Shown here: positions 52,503 through 62,221 of the stretch, piece after piece
Layout of the letters: each line of letters starts with the position of its first letter
Position numbering within the stretch: position 1 is the stretch's first letter
Assembly (NCBI GenBank): GCA_003513005.1
Contig: DOTD01000044.1
Location: forward strand, 1 to 64,000
Direction: 5' to 3'
DNA length: 64,000 nucleotides
Origin: Desulfotomaculum sp.
GTDB lineage: Bacteria; Bacillota; Desulfotomaculia; Desulfotomaculales; Nap2-2B
The notes under the pieces: generated by a model
Seen by the model: the letters and a program-made list of their open reading frames with translations, nothing else
What the model was told of the DNA's origin: nothing
The model's database searches: none
Program-made: the position numbers and the translations under genes

Positions 52503-53465
52503 ATGAAAGAAAAATATGTAACCGGGGTTGATCTCGGGGGAACAAAAATATATACGGCTGTTGCCGATTCAAAGGGCCGTATTTTAGCTGAAACCAAGAC
52601 GCCAACCGAAGCCGGTAAAGGGATAGATTTTGTACTGAACAAGGTTGTGGCAACGGTTAGACAGGTATCAAAAAAAGCGGGGCTTTCTGAAATCCCCGCC
52701 TATCTCGGAATCGGCGCGCCAGGGCCGCTGGACCCACAGCGCGGCTTTGTTTATCAGGCGCCAAATCTTGGCTGGCGGGATATTCCTCTTAAAGCGCTCT
52801 TAGAAGAGGTGTTACAGGTTAACGTAACAGTTGGTAACGACGCCAATCTGGCTGCTCTGGGGGAATATTGTTTTGGGGATTACGGAGGGACTTCTAATTT
52901 AATTTACATCACTGTCAGTACGGGTATCGGCTGTGGATTAATTTTGAACGGTGAGCTCTACCAGGGAGCTGATTACAGCGCAGGAGAAATAGGCCATCTA
53001 ACGCTTGAACCGGACGGCTTAATATGCAGTTGCGGGAATAGGGGTTGTCTGGAAACAATAGCCTCGGGGACTGCCATAGCCCGCTTTGCAAAGGAACTTG
53101 CCCAACAGGGCAAAGGAACGGACATCCTAAAAGAGGCTGGGGGTTTTATGGAAGGAATAACTGCCGAGGCAGTTTCACGGGCTGCTGCTTCCGGTGATCA
53201 GGAGGCGCTCGGGATTCTGAATAAAACCGGCAGGGCTTTAGGTCTTGGTTTTTCGTATGTTGTAAATCTGCTCAATCCTTCCCTGATTCTTTTAGGTGGG
53301 GGGGCTATGAAAGCAGGGCCTCCGCTGTGGCAGGCAATGAATGATGAGTTAAAAAGAAGAGTTATTAGATCAAATATAAATAATCTTAAAGTATTTCCCG
53401 CTACGCTTGGCGACAGGTCAGGTTTACTCGGCGCAATTGCTTGTGCCCTTCAGGCAAACCGTTAA
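52503..53465 (+). CDS. glcK: ROK-family glucokinase
   Basis: 320 aa. N-terminal phosphate-binding GVDLGGTKIYTAVAD, the catalytic GNDANLAALGEYCFG, and the ROK zinc motif CSCGNRGCLE, with the metal His in GEIGHLTLEP. It should phosphorylate glucose with ATP and feed the isomerase gene next to it. ATG start with GGAAAG upstream. Confidence 0.92.
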   Translation: MKEKYVTGVDLGGTKIYTAVADSKGRILAETKTPTEAGKGIDFVLNKVVATVRQVSKKAGLSEIPAYLGIGAPGPLDPQRGFVYQAPNLGWRDIPLKALLEEVLQVNVTVGNDANLAALGEYCFGDYGGTSNLIYITVSTGIGCGLILNGELYQGADYSAGEIGHLTLEPDGLICSCGNRGCLETIASGTAIARFAKELAQQGKGTDILKEAGGFMEGITAEAVSRAAASGDQEALGILNKTGRALGLGFSYVVNLLNPSLILLGGGAMKAGPPLWQAMNDELKRRVIRSNINNLKVFPATLGDRSGLLGAIACALQANR

Positions 53466-53560
53466 TAAACAACTTGTAACTGCGCATTTGACACCTTTTT
53501 AAGGATTTATTTTTCCCTGCAGGTATTAGCGTTTATAAAGAGAATTATTTAAATTATTTT

Positions 53561-53600
53561 TGATGGCTAAAATGAGCACGTAGACAGTTGACCTTTCAAG
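53561..53600 (+). repeat. Dispersed repeat, copy C
   Basis: GATGGCTAAAATGAGCACGT continuing AGACAGTTGACC, a shorter relative of the copies at 22.85 and 52.4 kb. It lies 80 bp before the isomerase gene. The rest of the 53466-53679 gap has no recognised feature. Confidence 0.6.
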
Positions 53601-53679
53601 ATAGTTTTGTGCAGAGAAAATCAGGGGAAGTTCTCTTTAGCCAAACGGGTAATAAACCAAAAAAGGGGGTACTTAAAAC

Positions 53680-54744
53680 TTGTGGGATATCTTAGATAAT
53701 CCGGAAGTGATCAAAAGGATTGACACGCAGAACATGCTTGCGGCGTTATGGAATTTGCCTGATCAATGCCATGAAGCGTGGGAAATCGGTAAACATGTTG
53801 ACCTGCCTGATAAGGTAAAAGTTAACAAAATTGTCGTGACCGGTCTGGGAGGTTCCGCTATCGGAGGAGACCTTTTAAGGGTTTTTTCAACGGACAGGGT
53901 GGCTGTTCCGGTGTTAGTCAACCGTCATTATTCACTTCCTCTGTTTGTTGATCAACAAACTCTTGTTTTTGCGGTCAGCTATTCAGGGAATACTGAAGAA
54001 ACCCTTAGCGCTTATGAAATAGCGAATGAAAAAAAAGTTCCCATAATTGTTTTAACTACCGGGGGGAAACTAAAGAATATGGCCCAGGCAGACAAGGCGC
54101 CGGTAGTTACCGTTCCTGGAGGCATTTCCCCGCGTGCCGCAACGGGTTACTTGTTTATACCTATGCTGGCGATACTTGAGAGGATGGGTTTTGTTACAGG
54201 CATCTCTGAAGAAGTGGCCGAACTTGTTCAACAGCTAAAGTTATTACGTGAGCAATTAGGTCCTCAAGTTGAATTATCTGGCAACCTGTCCAAACAGCTG
54301 GCCACGAGGCTTTACGGGCATATTCCGGTAATCTGGGGTTCATCCGGAACGACCGAAGTTGTCGCCCAGCGTTGGAAAGGCCAATTTAATGAAAACACAA
54401 AGACACCTGCTTATTGGAACGTTTTTCCGGAACTAAATCACAACGAAATAGTCGGCTTTGAATCACCTGCAGAGATATTGAAAAACCTCTTTTTAATAAT
54501 TCTTCGAAGCAAGGATGATCATGACAGGGTGCAAAAAAGGATGGAAATCACACATCAGGAAGTAGGAGAAAAAGTAGCCGGTGTTGCGCAAATCCATTCT
54601 GCCGGTGATACAATCCTCTCCCGGATGTATTCCTTAATCTATACAGGGGATTATACCAGTATTTACCTTGCTCTGCTTTACGGAATTGACCCTGGTCCCG
54701 TAAAAGTCATTGATCGTTTAAAGGGAGCCCTGGCCAGTCAGTGA
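53680..54744 (+). CDS. Bifunctional phosphoglucose/phosphomannose isomerase (SIS type)
   Basis: 354 aa. Two SIS subdomains occur: GLGGSAIGGDLLRVF and AVSYSGNTEETLSAYE in the first, then PVIWGSSGTTEVVAQRWKGQFNENTK and ELNHNEIVGFE (catalytic Glu/His) in the second. This family, best known from archaea and actinobacteria, can isomerise glucose 6-phosphate or mannose 6-phosphate. It would supply PfkA with fructose 6-phosphate here. TTG 53680, with AAAGGGGG upstream. Confidence 0.88.
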   Translation: MWDILDNPEVIKRIDTQNMLAALWNLPDQCHEAWEIGKHVDLPDKVKVNKIVVTGLGGSAIGGDLLRVFSTDRVAVPVLVNRHYSLPLFVDQQTLVFAVSYSGNTEETLSAYEIANEKKVPIIVLTTGGKLKNMAQADKAPVVTVPGGISPRAATGYLFIPMLAILERMGFVTGISEEVAELVQQLKLLREQLGPQVELSGNLSKQLATRLYGHIPVIWGSSGTTEVVAQRWKGQFNENTKTPAYWNVFPELNHNEIVGFESPAEILKNLFLIILRSKDDHDRVQKRMEITHQEVGEKVAGVAQIHSAGDTILSRMYSLIYTGDYTSIYLALLYGIDPGPVKVIDRLKGALASQ

Positions 54745-54825
54745 CCATAAGTTAATTTCCAGGATAGATTTGCTGAGCCGGATAATCCGGATTTGATCCA
54801 AATAGAAAGAGAAGGATTCTTACAT

Positions 54826-55722
54826 ATGACGGTGGAGTCTGACACCAAAAAATTACTGCCAAGACTATTAATTGTCACGGGCTTGTCTGGGGCTGGTAAG
54901 ACCCAGGCATTGCGGCGCCTGGAGGACCTTGGTTTTTTTTGTGTGGATAACCTTCCTCCCGCCTTAATCCCCAAGTTTACTGATCTGTGCAGCCAGACGA
55001 ATTCCATAGACAGGCTGTCATTGGTTGTAGATATACGCGGGGGTATATTTTTTGATAATTTATTCGAAGTGCTTGGTGAATTAAAACAAAAAGGCACTTA
55101 TCAATATGAAATACTTTTTCTCGAGGCATCTGACGAATGCCTTGTCCGGCGTTTTAAGGAATCCAGACGCAGCCACCCTTTAAGCGAGCACGGCGAAATA
55201 TTAAAGTGCATTCAGGAAGAAAGGGCTTACCTGCAAGAACTTCGGGGGCGTGCAAATAAAGTAATAGACACATCGGAACTTACCAATGCTCAGCTCAAAG
55301 CCGAAGTAAGCGAGTTGTTTTCTTCAAGGGTAGATTTACCACAATTTAGAGTTTCGATAATTTCATTTGGTTACAAGTACGGAATACCCCTGGACAGCGA
55401 CCTCGTTTTTGACGTACGCTTTCTTCCAAATCCACATTATGTTCCGGAGCTCCGCTTATTGACCGGCAATGAAGCTGAGGTTGAAAAATATGTCTACGGC
55501 TCTGCGGTTACTGATGAATTCATGAAAAAATTTCTGATCTTGATCGACTTTTTAGTGCCGGAATATATAAAGGAGGGGAAGTCGATCCTAACCATTGCTA
55601 TCGGTTGTACAGGCGGACGGCACCGTTCCGTTGCTATAGCTAATAACCTGGAACGGCGCCTGAAGGAAGAAAACTACCGGGTTTCTATAAGACATAGAGA
55701 TATTAAACATCCAGATTTATAA
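54826..55722 (+). CDS. rapZ: RNase adapter / nucleotide-binding protein RapZ (YvcJ)
   Basis: 298 aa. Walker [36 protein letters not shown], and the C-terminal block [25 protein letters not shown]...[19 protein letters not shown] identify RapZ. ATG 54826 with GAAGGA upstream is preferred over a TTG 33 nt earlier. The usual neighbours are yvcK and whiA. whiA is present downstream but yvcK is missing. Confidence 0.95.
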   Translation: MTVESDTKKLLPRLLIVTGLSGAGKTQALRRLEDLGFFCVDNLPPALIPKFTDLCSQTNSIDRLSLVVDIRGGIFFDNLFEVLGELKQKGTYQYEILFLEASDECLVRRFKESRRSHPLSEHGEILKCIQEERAYLQELRGRANKVIDTSELTNAQLKAEVSELFSSRVDLPQFRVSIISFGYKYGIPLDSDLVFDVRFLPNPHYVPELRLLTGNEAEVEKYVYGSAVTDEFMKKFLILIDFLVPEYIKEGKSILTIAIGCTGGRHRSVAIANNLERRLKEENYRVSIRHRDIKHPDL

Positions 55723-55754
55723 CATGGCTTAACGATTTTTGGGGGAACAGAAAA

Positions 55755-56593
55755 ATGAGATTGATAAGGACAGCTCTTATAGTTATAGTTCTATTGGGCG
55801 CTGCCTGGTTTGCTATTCGGTATGTGTGGGAAATATTGCCCATCTATATATATTCTGAGCCGAACGCGGAGATGCTAACGCCAGTCAGATTCCCGTGCTG
55901 ATGTACCATAAGGTTTCTCCCGATCCCAAAAGCGGCGGACTTGGAATGAGGGTAACACCGGCGAGGTTTAACCTCCAAATGCAATACCTGGCTAAAAACG
56001 GTTATCATACTGTTAAATTGATTGAACTTGCAGATTTCATAAAGGCAGACAAAACCCTGCCCCCGAAATCAATTGTCATAACCTTTGATGACGGATACCT
56101 TGACAACTATAAATATGCTTTTCCGGTCCTAAAGAAGTATGGATTTACTGCTACAGTTTTTGTAGTTGCAGACTATATTGGGAAAACAAATGATTTTGAC
56201 GCGGCGAAAGAATTACAGCCGGTCAACCAATTGCTTGGATGGAACGAGATCAACCAAATGTCAGATTATGGTATAACAATTGGAGCTCACACCCTGAATC
56301 ATGTTTCATTAACAGATATAACATTACCGGAAGCAAGGTATGAAATTGAAAATTGCAAGTTGGTTCTCGAGAAACAATTAGGAACTTCTATAGAGGCTTT
56401 TGCATATCCCTACGGACATTACAACAACCAACTTGAGGAAATTGTAAAGGAAAGCGGATATACTATCGCTGTAACGACCAAACAGGGTTGGGCTACTCCT
56501 GAAAGCGACCCTTACGCGATAAAGCGGATAAGAATCAGAGGAGATTATAATTTAAGAAAGTTTATTAATGAGCTTAGAAATATCCGGACTTAA
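55755..56593 (+). pseudogene. Polysaccharide deacetylase, frameshifted
   Basis: A start with a membrane segment (MRLIRTALIVIVLLGAAWF) at ATG 55755 runs into TGA at 55899. In another frame the catalytic domain continues: SQIPVLMYHKVSP, the metal Asp pair TFDDGY, HxxxH-type metal site GAHTLNHVSL, and AYPYGHYNN. One base gained or lost between 55857 and 55898 would restore a ~279-aa membrane-anchored NodB-type deacetylase. It sits in the place usually held by yvcK. A sequencing error cannot be ruled out. Confidence 0.75.
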
Positions 56594-56653
56594 GTTAATT
56601 TCCAGGTCAGCCGGCTGGCTTATGGAAAAATATGTTTTTTGGTGGTACAGTAA

Positions 56654-57628
56654 ATGTCTTTTTCCATTGTTACAAAAGATGAGTTGGCACGGGTAATGGG
56701 AAATAACGAATGTTGCAGGGAAGCCGAACTTGCGGCTCTTATCAAGACAAACGGAAGTATTCTGCCAGTTAAGGATAATCAAGTTGTTTTAAGTATTAAC
56801 TCTGAAAGCGCAGCTTTAGCCCGGAAAAATTTTTTATTATTAAAAGAAAATTTTCAAATATATGCGCATATACAAGTTAAAAGAAGAAGGAGACTGCGTA
56901 AAAACAATATCTATATCGTCAGGGTTTCTTCGCCTGCGGATGCTTCAAGGGTACTGGAAAGGCTTGGGATGTTGGATAATAAAAGTCAGTTCAAAGAAGA
57001 GATACCCGGCTGGCTGGTTCGTAAGGAATGCTGCCGCAGGGCTTACCTGCGTGGTTTATTTTTGGGCAGCGGTTCTATAAATAATCCTTCAAGTAATTAC
57101 CACCTGGAGATTATCAGTTCGAGTGAGAATTATGGGAAAGATATTTGCCGCCTGTTGCAGAGATTCAACCTTCATCCGGGACTGATCGCCCGCAAAAACG
57201 GCTTTGTCGCCTATCTTAAGGAAGGCGGGCAGATTGCTGATTATTTAAATATTATCGGAGCGCATACAGCCCTTTTGAACATGGAAAACATACGGGTATA
57301 CAAAGGGATGCGCAATCAGGTTAACAGACTTGTAAATTGTGAAACAGCTAATTTAAGCAAAACCGTAAATGCCTCCTTAAACCAACTTGAAACTATCAAA
57401 TTTATATCCTCAACTTTGGGAATTGGCAAGTTGCCTCTTCTCCTCAGGCAGATAGCGTCAGCACGGTTGGCTTATCCTGATGCCAGTCTTAGGGAACTGG
57501 GGGAACTTATCGAGCCTAAAATCAGTAAGTCCGGTGTAAGATACCGGCTTGAAAAAATAGAAGAGATTGCGCAGCAGTATCTGCAGAACCAGGATTTGGT
57601 CTCTTTGAAAGGGAAGGTCCCCCGATAG
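56654..57628 (+). CDS. whiA: Sporulation/cell-division regulator WhiA
   Basis: 324 aa. N-terminal LAGLIDADG-like fold (ECCREAELAALIKTNGSI, ECCRRAYLRGLFLGSGSINNPSSNYHLEI), and C-terminal helix-turn-helix (LPLLLRQIASARLAYPDASLRELGELIEPKISKSGVRYRLEKI). Typical gene order rapZ-...-whiA. It is 11 nt before rpoN. Confidence 0.95.
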   Translation: MSFSIVTKDELARVMGNNECCREAELAALIKTNGSILPVKDNQVVLSINSESAALARKNFLLLKENFQIYAHIQVKRRRRLRKNNIYIVRVSSPADASRVLERLGMLDNKSQFKEEIPGWLVRKECCRRAYLRGLFLGSGSINNPSSNYHLEIISSSENYGKDICRLLQRFNLHPGLIARKNGFVAYLKEGGQIADYLNIIGAHTALLNMENIRVYKGMRNQVNRLVNCETANLSKTVNASLNQLETIKFISSTLGIGKLPLLLRQIASARLAYPDASLRELGELIEPKISKSGVRYRLEKIEEIAQQYLQNQDLVSLKGKVPR

Positions 57629-57639
57629 AGGTGTTTGAA

Positions 57640-59037
57640 ATGGCTGCCGGGAATACCATTAAAATGGAACAAACTCAAAAAATGATGATCACTCCGGGTC
57701 TCAGGCAGGCTATTATGATTTTGCAGTTTCCTACATTGGACTTAAATAGTTATCTTGGGCAGCAACTCCAAGAAAATCCAATGTTGGAACTTGAAGAAGA
57801 AAGCGATCAGCAGGATAGTGGATCGTTGGCTGTGGAAACCGGTTCAGGGGAGAATGAAAATATGTTTGATCCTGGATGGCAGGACTACTTCCAGGACAGC
57901 AGTGACCTCGGTTTCTTGGAACCGGAAAAAGAAACTGATCAGGATAATTCAGACTACGAAAACTACGTCAGGCAGGAGTTCGGTTTAACGGAATTTCTTT
58001 GTGACCAATTGAACCTTGTCATAAATAATACCAGGCAAAGGCTGATAGGGCGGTATCTAATCGGAAATTTGGATGAGAATGGGTATTTGCATGTGTCAGT
58101 AGATGAGGTTGCCGTCTCTTTAAAAGCGACTCGCGAGGATGTAGAAGAGACCCTTAAAATCATTCAAAACTTCGATCCGCCGGGGATAGGCGCTCGTAAT
58201 CTGCAGGAGTGTCTTTTAATACAGGTTAACCAGTTGAATATTAAGGATAAATTATTGGAAAACGTTATTCTGCGCCATCTGCCCGAGTTGGCCAAAGGCA
58301 AGCTGTCATCGGTTGCGCATCAGCTTTGTGTTAGCTTTGAAGATATCCAAGATATTGCACGTTTTATTAAAACCCTGGATCCCAAACCTGGCTGTAATTA
58401 CAGTTCCGGCGACTGTGTAAAATATGTTATTCCTGATCTAGTTATAGAAAAAGCGGGACAGAATTTTACAATAACCGTAAATGACTGCATAAACTTAAAA
58501 ATTAACTCATATTACAGGTCGATATGGGAAAAGGAAGCAGATTCAAAGGTCCGGCAATTTTTAGGGGTTAAATTAAATGCCGCTGTTTGGCTGATTAAAA
58601 GTGTTGAACAGCGCAGAAATACCTTGTCAAAAATAGCAAACTGCCTGATTGCTTTACAACAGGATTTTTTAAAATACGGATGTGAACACCTGAAACCTTT
58701 GAACTTAAAACAAGTAGCTAAAATTGTCGGGCTGCATGAATCTACCGTCAGCAGGGCAACTTCCAACAAATATGTTCAAACACCTCAGGGTATGTTTCCA
58801 ATGAGATCTTTTTTTTCTGCAGGATTAAACTGCGGGAGCGATAAAGAAACTTCTGCGGCGGCCATCAAGGAAAGCCTTCGTAAACTTGTGGCCCGGGAGA
58901 ATCCTGTAAAGCCTTTAAACGATCAGGAGGTTGCCGGCATATTTGCTGAACGCGGGATCAAAATTTCACGCCGGACAATTGCAAAATATCGCGGTGAAAT
59001 TGGGATACCACCCGCCCGTCAAAGAATCAGGTATTAG
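57640..59037 (+). CDS. rpoN: RNA polymerase sigma-54 factor
   Basis: 465 aa. Region I begins KMEQTQKMMITPGLRQAIMILQF. An acidic region II follows, then the core-binding domain, a helix-turn-helix (NLKQVAKIVGLHESTVSRATSNKYVQTPQG) and the RpoN box SRRTIAKYRGEIGIPPARQR. ATG 57640, with GAGGTG upstream. It follows whiA closely. rpoN upstream of a gap operon is seen in several Clostridia (from memory). Confidence 0.95.
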   Translation: MAAGNTIKMEQTQKMMITPGLRQAIMILQFPTLDLNSYLGQQLQENPMLELEEESDQQDSGSLAVETGSGENENMFDPGWQDYFQDSSDLGFLEPEKETDQDNSDYENYVRQEFGLTEFLCDQLNLVINNTRQRLIGRYLIGNLDENGYLHVSVDEVAVSLKATREDVEETLKIIQNFDPPGIGARNLQECLLIQVNQLNIKDKLLENVILRHLPELAKGKLSSVAHQLCVSFEDIQDIARFIKTLDPKPGCNYSSGDCVKYVIPDLVIEKAGQNFTITVNDCINLKINSYYRSIWEKEADSKVRQFLGVKLNAAVWLIKSVEQRRNTLSKIANCLIALQQDFLKYGCEHLKPLNLKQVAKIVGLHESTVSRATSNKYVQTPQGMFPMRSFFSAGLNCGSDKETSAAAIKESLRKLVARENPVKPLNDQEVAGIFAERGIKISRRTIAKYRGEIGIPPARQRIRY

Positions 59038-59067
59038 ACACCCAAATAGGTTTAATTAAATTTATCT

Positions 59068-59114
59068 AAAAAGGGGACGAACTAACATAGTGAGGTTCCT
59101 TTTTTATTTTTTTA
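59068..59114 (+). terminator. Terminator between rpoN and gap
   Basis: AAAAAGG (59068-59074) pairs with CCTTTTT (59098-59104) plus two G-U pairs inside, followed by a long T-run. It separates the glycolytic operon from rpoN. No clear -35/-10 pair or -24/-12 site was found in the remaining 100 bp. Confidence 0.7.
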
Positions 59115-59216
59115 AAAAAGAGGAAAATTATTAGCGGGTAGCGAATAGAAATAATATATCATAATCAATAAAATATTGTTATATAAGACATACTATTAAG
59201 GGAGTGGTGTGGAAAA

Positions 59217-60224
59217 ATGACAATCAGATTTGGTATTAATGGATTCGGCCGGGTAGGCCGTTGTGTTTTTCGCGTGGCGTTGATGGATCCTGAATTGGAA
59301 ATAGTTGTCGTGAATAGTAATGGGGATGCGGCTACGTTGGCCCACCTTTTAATGTACGATTCAGTACACGGCAGACTGGCAAATAAAGTTACTGCTTCTG
59401 ACGGGGGATTTATAATTGACGATAGAAAAATAGCTGTGGTTTCAGAAAAGGATCCTAATGAATTACCATGGGGGAAACAGGGTGTTGATATAGTGATTGA
59501 ATCCACCGGTAAGTTTAATGATGGAAAGGCAGCCGGAATGCATATCAAACAGGGGGCAAAAAAGGTTATTATTACTGCTCCTGCGAAAAACGAAGATATT
59601 ACCATCGTAATGGGAGTAAATGATGATAAGTATAATCCGGAAAGCCATCATGTTGTTTCCTGCGGTTCCTGTACAACTAACTGTCTGGCCCCAATTGTCA
59701 AAGTATTGCATAGAAAGTATGAAATTTTAAGCGGTTTAATGACAACTATACATGCTTATACAAATGACCAGAAACTTCTGGATTCCCGGCACAAGGATTT
59801 ACGCAGGTCAAGAGCGGCGGCAATGTCAATCATTCCTACTACTACAGGAGCGGCAAAAGCTATTAATCTTGTTCTGCCTGAACTGGAAGGCAGGCTGAAC
59901 GGCCTTTCCTTGCGTGTGCCCACACCTGATGTAAGTGTGGTGGATCTTGTTGCCCAGGTTAATAAACCTGCCAGTATAGACGATATTAATTTTGAACTAA
60001 AAGAAGCATCAGAAAATGAATTAAGGGGAATCATTGCTTTTAGTGATCTCCCGCTGGTTTCTTGTGATTTTAATGGAGATCCTCACTCTTCAATTGTTGA
60101 CGGACCCTCAACTATGGTTATTGGAGAAAATCTTGTCAAAGTAGTAGCCTGGTACGACAATGAATGGGGTTATGCCAACCGTGTTATTGACCTGGCCAAG
60201 TATATGGCCCAAAAAGGGCTATAA
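59217..60224 (+). CDS. gap: Glyceraldehyde-3-phosphate dehydrogenase
   Basis: 335 aa. NAD-binding INGFGRVGRCVFR, the catalytic Cys in SCGSCTTNCLAP, TTIHAYTNDQKLLDSRHKDLRRSRAAAMSIIPTTTGAAKAI in segments, and YDNEWGYANRVIDL at the end. The NAD-type GAPDH of glycolysis. ATG with GGGAGTGG upstream. First gene of gap-pgk-tpiA-gpmI. Confidence 0.97.
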   Translation: MTIRFGINGFGRVGRCVFRVALMDPELEIVVVNSNGDAATLAHLLMYDSVHGRLANKVTASDGGFIIDDRKIAVVSEKDPNELPWGKQGVDIVIESTGKFNDGKAAGMHIKQGAKKVIITAPAKNEDITIVMGVNDDKYNPESHHVVSCGSCTTNCLAPIVKVLHRKYEILSGLMTTIHAYTNDQKLLDSRHKDLRRSRAAAMSIIPTTTGAAKAINLVLPELEGRLNGLSLRVPTPDVSVVDLVAQVNKPASIDDINFELKEASENELRGIIAFSDLPLVSCDFNGDPHSSIVDGPSTMVIGENLVKVVAWYDNEWGYANRVIDLAKYMAQKGL

Positions 60225-60256
60225 AGCAAAAAAATGTAAAGAACTAGGGGATAGAA

Positions 60257-61450
60257 ATGAATAAAAAATCTGTCTCGGAGATGGATGTAACCGGTAAAAG
60301 GGTATTGTTGCGTGTAGATTTTAATGTGCCTTTGAACGATGAAAGGGAAGTGTCAGACGATACACGCATTATTGCATCTCTGCCGACACTGGCTTATCTA
60401 ATTGAGAAACAGGCTAAAGTAATTATCGTTTCACACCTGGGGCGTCCCAAGGGTAAGTATGATGAACGATACCGTCTTAATCCGGTAGCTAACCGGCTTC
60501 AAGAGCTGATCGGAAGGCCTGTACAAAAAGTGAACGATTGCGTTGGTGAGGAACCAAAAGCTGTCATTTCAAAGATGCAGCCTGGTGATGTGCTTCTTTT
60601 GGAGAATGTACGCTTTTATCCCGGAGAAGAAAAAAATGATGAAAAATTCGCCCGCAGCCTGGCCGAGTTAGCGGATATATATGTAAACGACGCTTTCGGG
60701 ACAGCGCACCGCGCACATGCTTCGACCGAGGGTGTGGCGCATTTCCTGCCGGCTGTAGCCGGATTTTTAATGCAAAAAGAAATTACTATGCTGGGTAAAA
60801 CAATAATGCAGCCGGAACATCCTTTCTTTATCATCCTGGGTGGAGCAAAAATATCGGACAAAATAGGGATTATCAACAATCTTCTGGAAAAAGTTGATGA
60901 CCTTATTATCGGTGGAGGAATGGCCAATACTTTTTTGCGGGCAGCCGGTTACGAAATGGGCAAGTCTTTGATTGAAGCCGATAAGGTTGATTTTGCCGGA
61001 GAGCTTGCCGCGAAAATAAAAGATCGAGGACTTAATCTTATGCTGCCGGTAGATTTGGTGGTTACGCCCGCTGCTGAACCCGGTTCGGAAAAGAAAGTTG
61101 TCTCTGTAAAAGAGGTTCCGGAAGATTGGATGGCCTTGGATATAGGGCCGGAAACAATAGAAGTATTTAGCCGATCAGTGAGAATGGCAAAAACAGTGAT
61201 ATGGAACGGGCCAATGGGTGTTTTTGAAATGGCCCCGTTTTCTAAGGGCACTTTTTCGTTAGCCCGGGCTTTGGCGGAAAGCGGCGCTGTAACTGTTGTC
61301 GGAGGGGGAGATACAGCGTCAGCAGTAGAGAAAGCAGGTGTGGCGGATAGGATGACCCATATTTCAACTGGTGGGGGAGCCTCACTTGAGTTTATTGAGG
61401 GGAAGGTTCTTCCGGGTGTAGCCGCTTTGTTGGACGATCGGAAAGGATAA
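60257..61450 (+). CDS. pgk: Phosphoglycerate kinase
   Basis: 397 aa monomeric kinase. LLRVDFNVPLN, SHLGRPKGKYD, RFYPGEEKND, DAFGTAHRAHAST, ILGGAKISDKIGIINNLL, WNGPMGVFE and the ATP loop VVGGGDTASAVEKAG are all intact. It makes ATP from 1,3-bisphosphoglycerate. 32 nt after gap and 3 nt before tpiA. Confidence 0.98.
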   Translation: MNKKSVSEMDVTGKRVLLRVDFNVPLNDEREVSDDTRIIASLPTLAYLIEKQAKVIIVSHLGRPKGKYDERYRLNPVANRLQELIGRPVQKVNDCVGEEPKAVISKMQPGDVLLLENVRFYPGEEKNDEKFARSLAELADIYVNDAFGTAHRAHASTEGVAHFLPAVAGFLMQKEITMLGKTIMQPEHPFFIILGGAKISDKIGIINNLLEKVDDLIIGGGMANTFLRAAGYEMGKSLIEADKVDFAGELAAKIKDRGLNLMLPVDLVVTPAAEPGSEKKVVSVKEVPEDWMALDIGPETIEVFSRSVRMAKTVIWNGPMGVFEMAPFSKGTFSLARALAESGAVTVVGGGDTASAVEKAGVADRMTHISTGGGASLEFIEGKVLPGVAALLDDRKG

Positions 61451-61453
61451 AAA

Positions 61454-62221
61454 ATGCGAACACCTTTAATAGCAGGTAACTGGAAAATGTATAAAACTCC
61501 TGTAGAGGCAGCTAATTTTGTTAAGGAACTACGGGAGAAGCTGGGGGAAGTTGAGAAGGCGGAAGTTGTCGTCTGCCCGCCTTTTGTAGCTCTTTACAGT
61601 GTTGCGCGTGAACTGGACGGAAGTAAGATCAGGCTGGGAGCCCAGAATATGTTTTGCGAGGATGAAGGCGCCTATACTGGAGAGGTTGCGCCGCCGATGA
61701 TAAAAGAAGTTGGCTGTAGTTATGTAATATTGGGGCATTCAGAGAGGCGCCAGTATTTTGGGGAAAGTGACCAGCTTGTTAATAGAAAAATCCAGGCAGC
61801 CCTTAAAGCAGGGCTTACACCAATTGTCTGTGTTGGAGAGACTCTGGAGGAAAGGAAAACCGGAATAACCGGACAAATTATTGAGAAACAACTTGGCGGC
61901 TCTTTAGCTGATTTAAGCCCGCTTGAATTATCCAGGATTATTATTGCCTACGAACCGGTTTGGGCTATAGGTACGGGACTTACCGCCGAGGCAAAGGATG
62001 CGCAGCAGGTAAATGGTCTGATCCGCGGTTTCCTGGTTCAGGATGCAAGCCCTGAAATAGCGCAAAAAATAAGGATTTTATATGGTGGAAGTGTCAAACC
62101 TGATAATATCGCGGGACTTATGTCTCAGCCTGATGTGGACGGCGCTCTGGTTGGAGGAGCCAGCCTGCAGGTTAACGCCTTTTCATCAATAGTCTGGAAT
62201 AGTTATAAAAATGCTTCTTAA
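61454..62221 (+). CDS. tpiA: Triosephosphate isomerase
   Basis: 255 aa TIM barrel. [10 protein letters not shown] (Lys), [11 protein letters not shown] (catalytic His), [11 protein letters not shown] (catalytic Glu) and phosphate loop YGGSVKPDN. Overlaps gpmI by 11 nt. Confidence 0.98.
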   Translation: MRTPLIAGNWKMYKTPVEAANFVKELREKLGEVEKAEVVVCPPFVALYSVARELDGSKIRLGAQNMFCEDEGAYTGEVAPPMIKEVGCSYVILGHSERRQYFGESDQLVNRKIQAALKAGLTPIVCVGETLEERKTGITGQIIEKQLGGSLADLSPLELSRIIIAYEPVWAIGTGLTAEAKDAQQVNGLIRGFLVQDASPEIAQKIRILYGGSVKPDNIAGLMSQPDVDGALVGGASLQVNAFSSIVWNSYKNAS

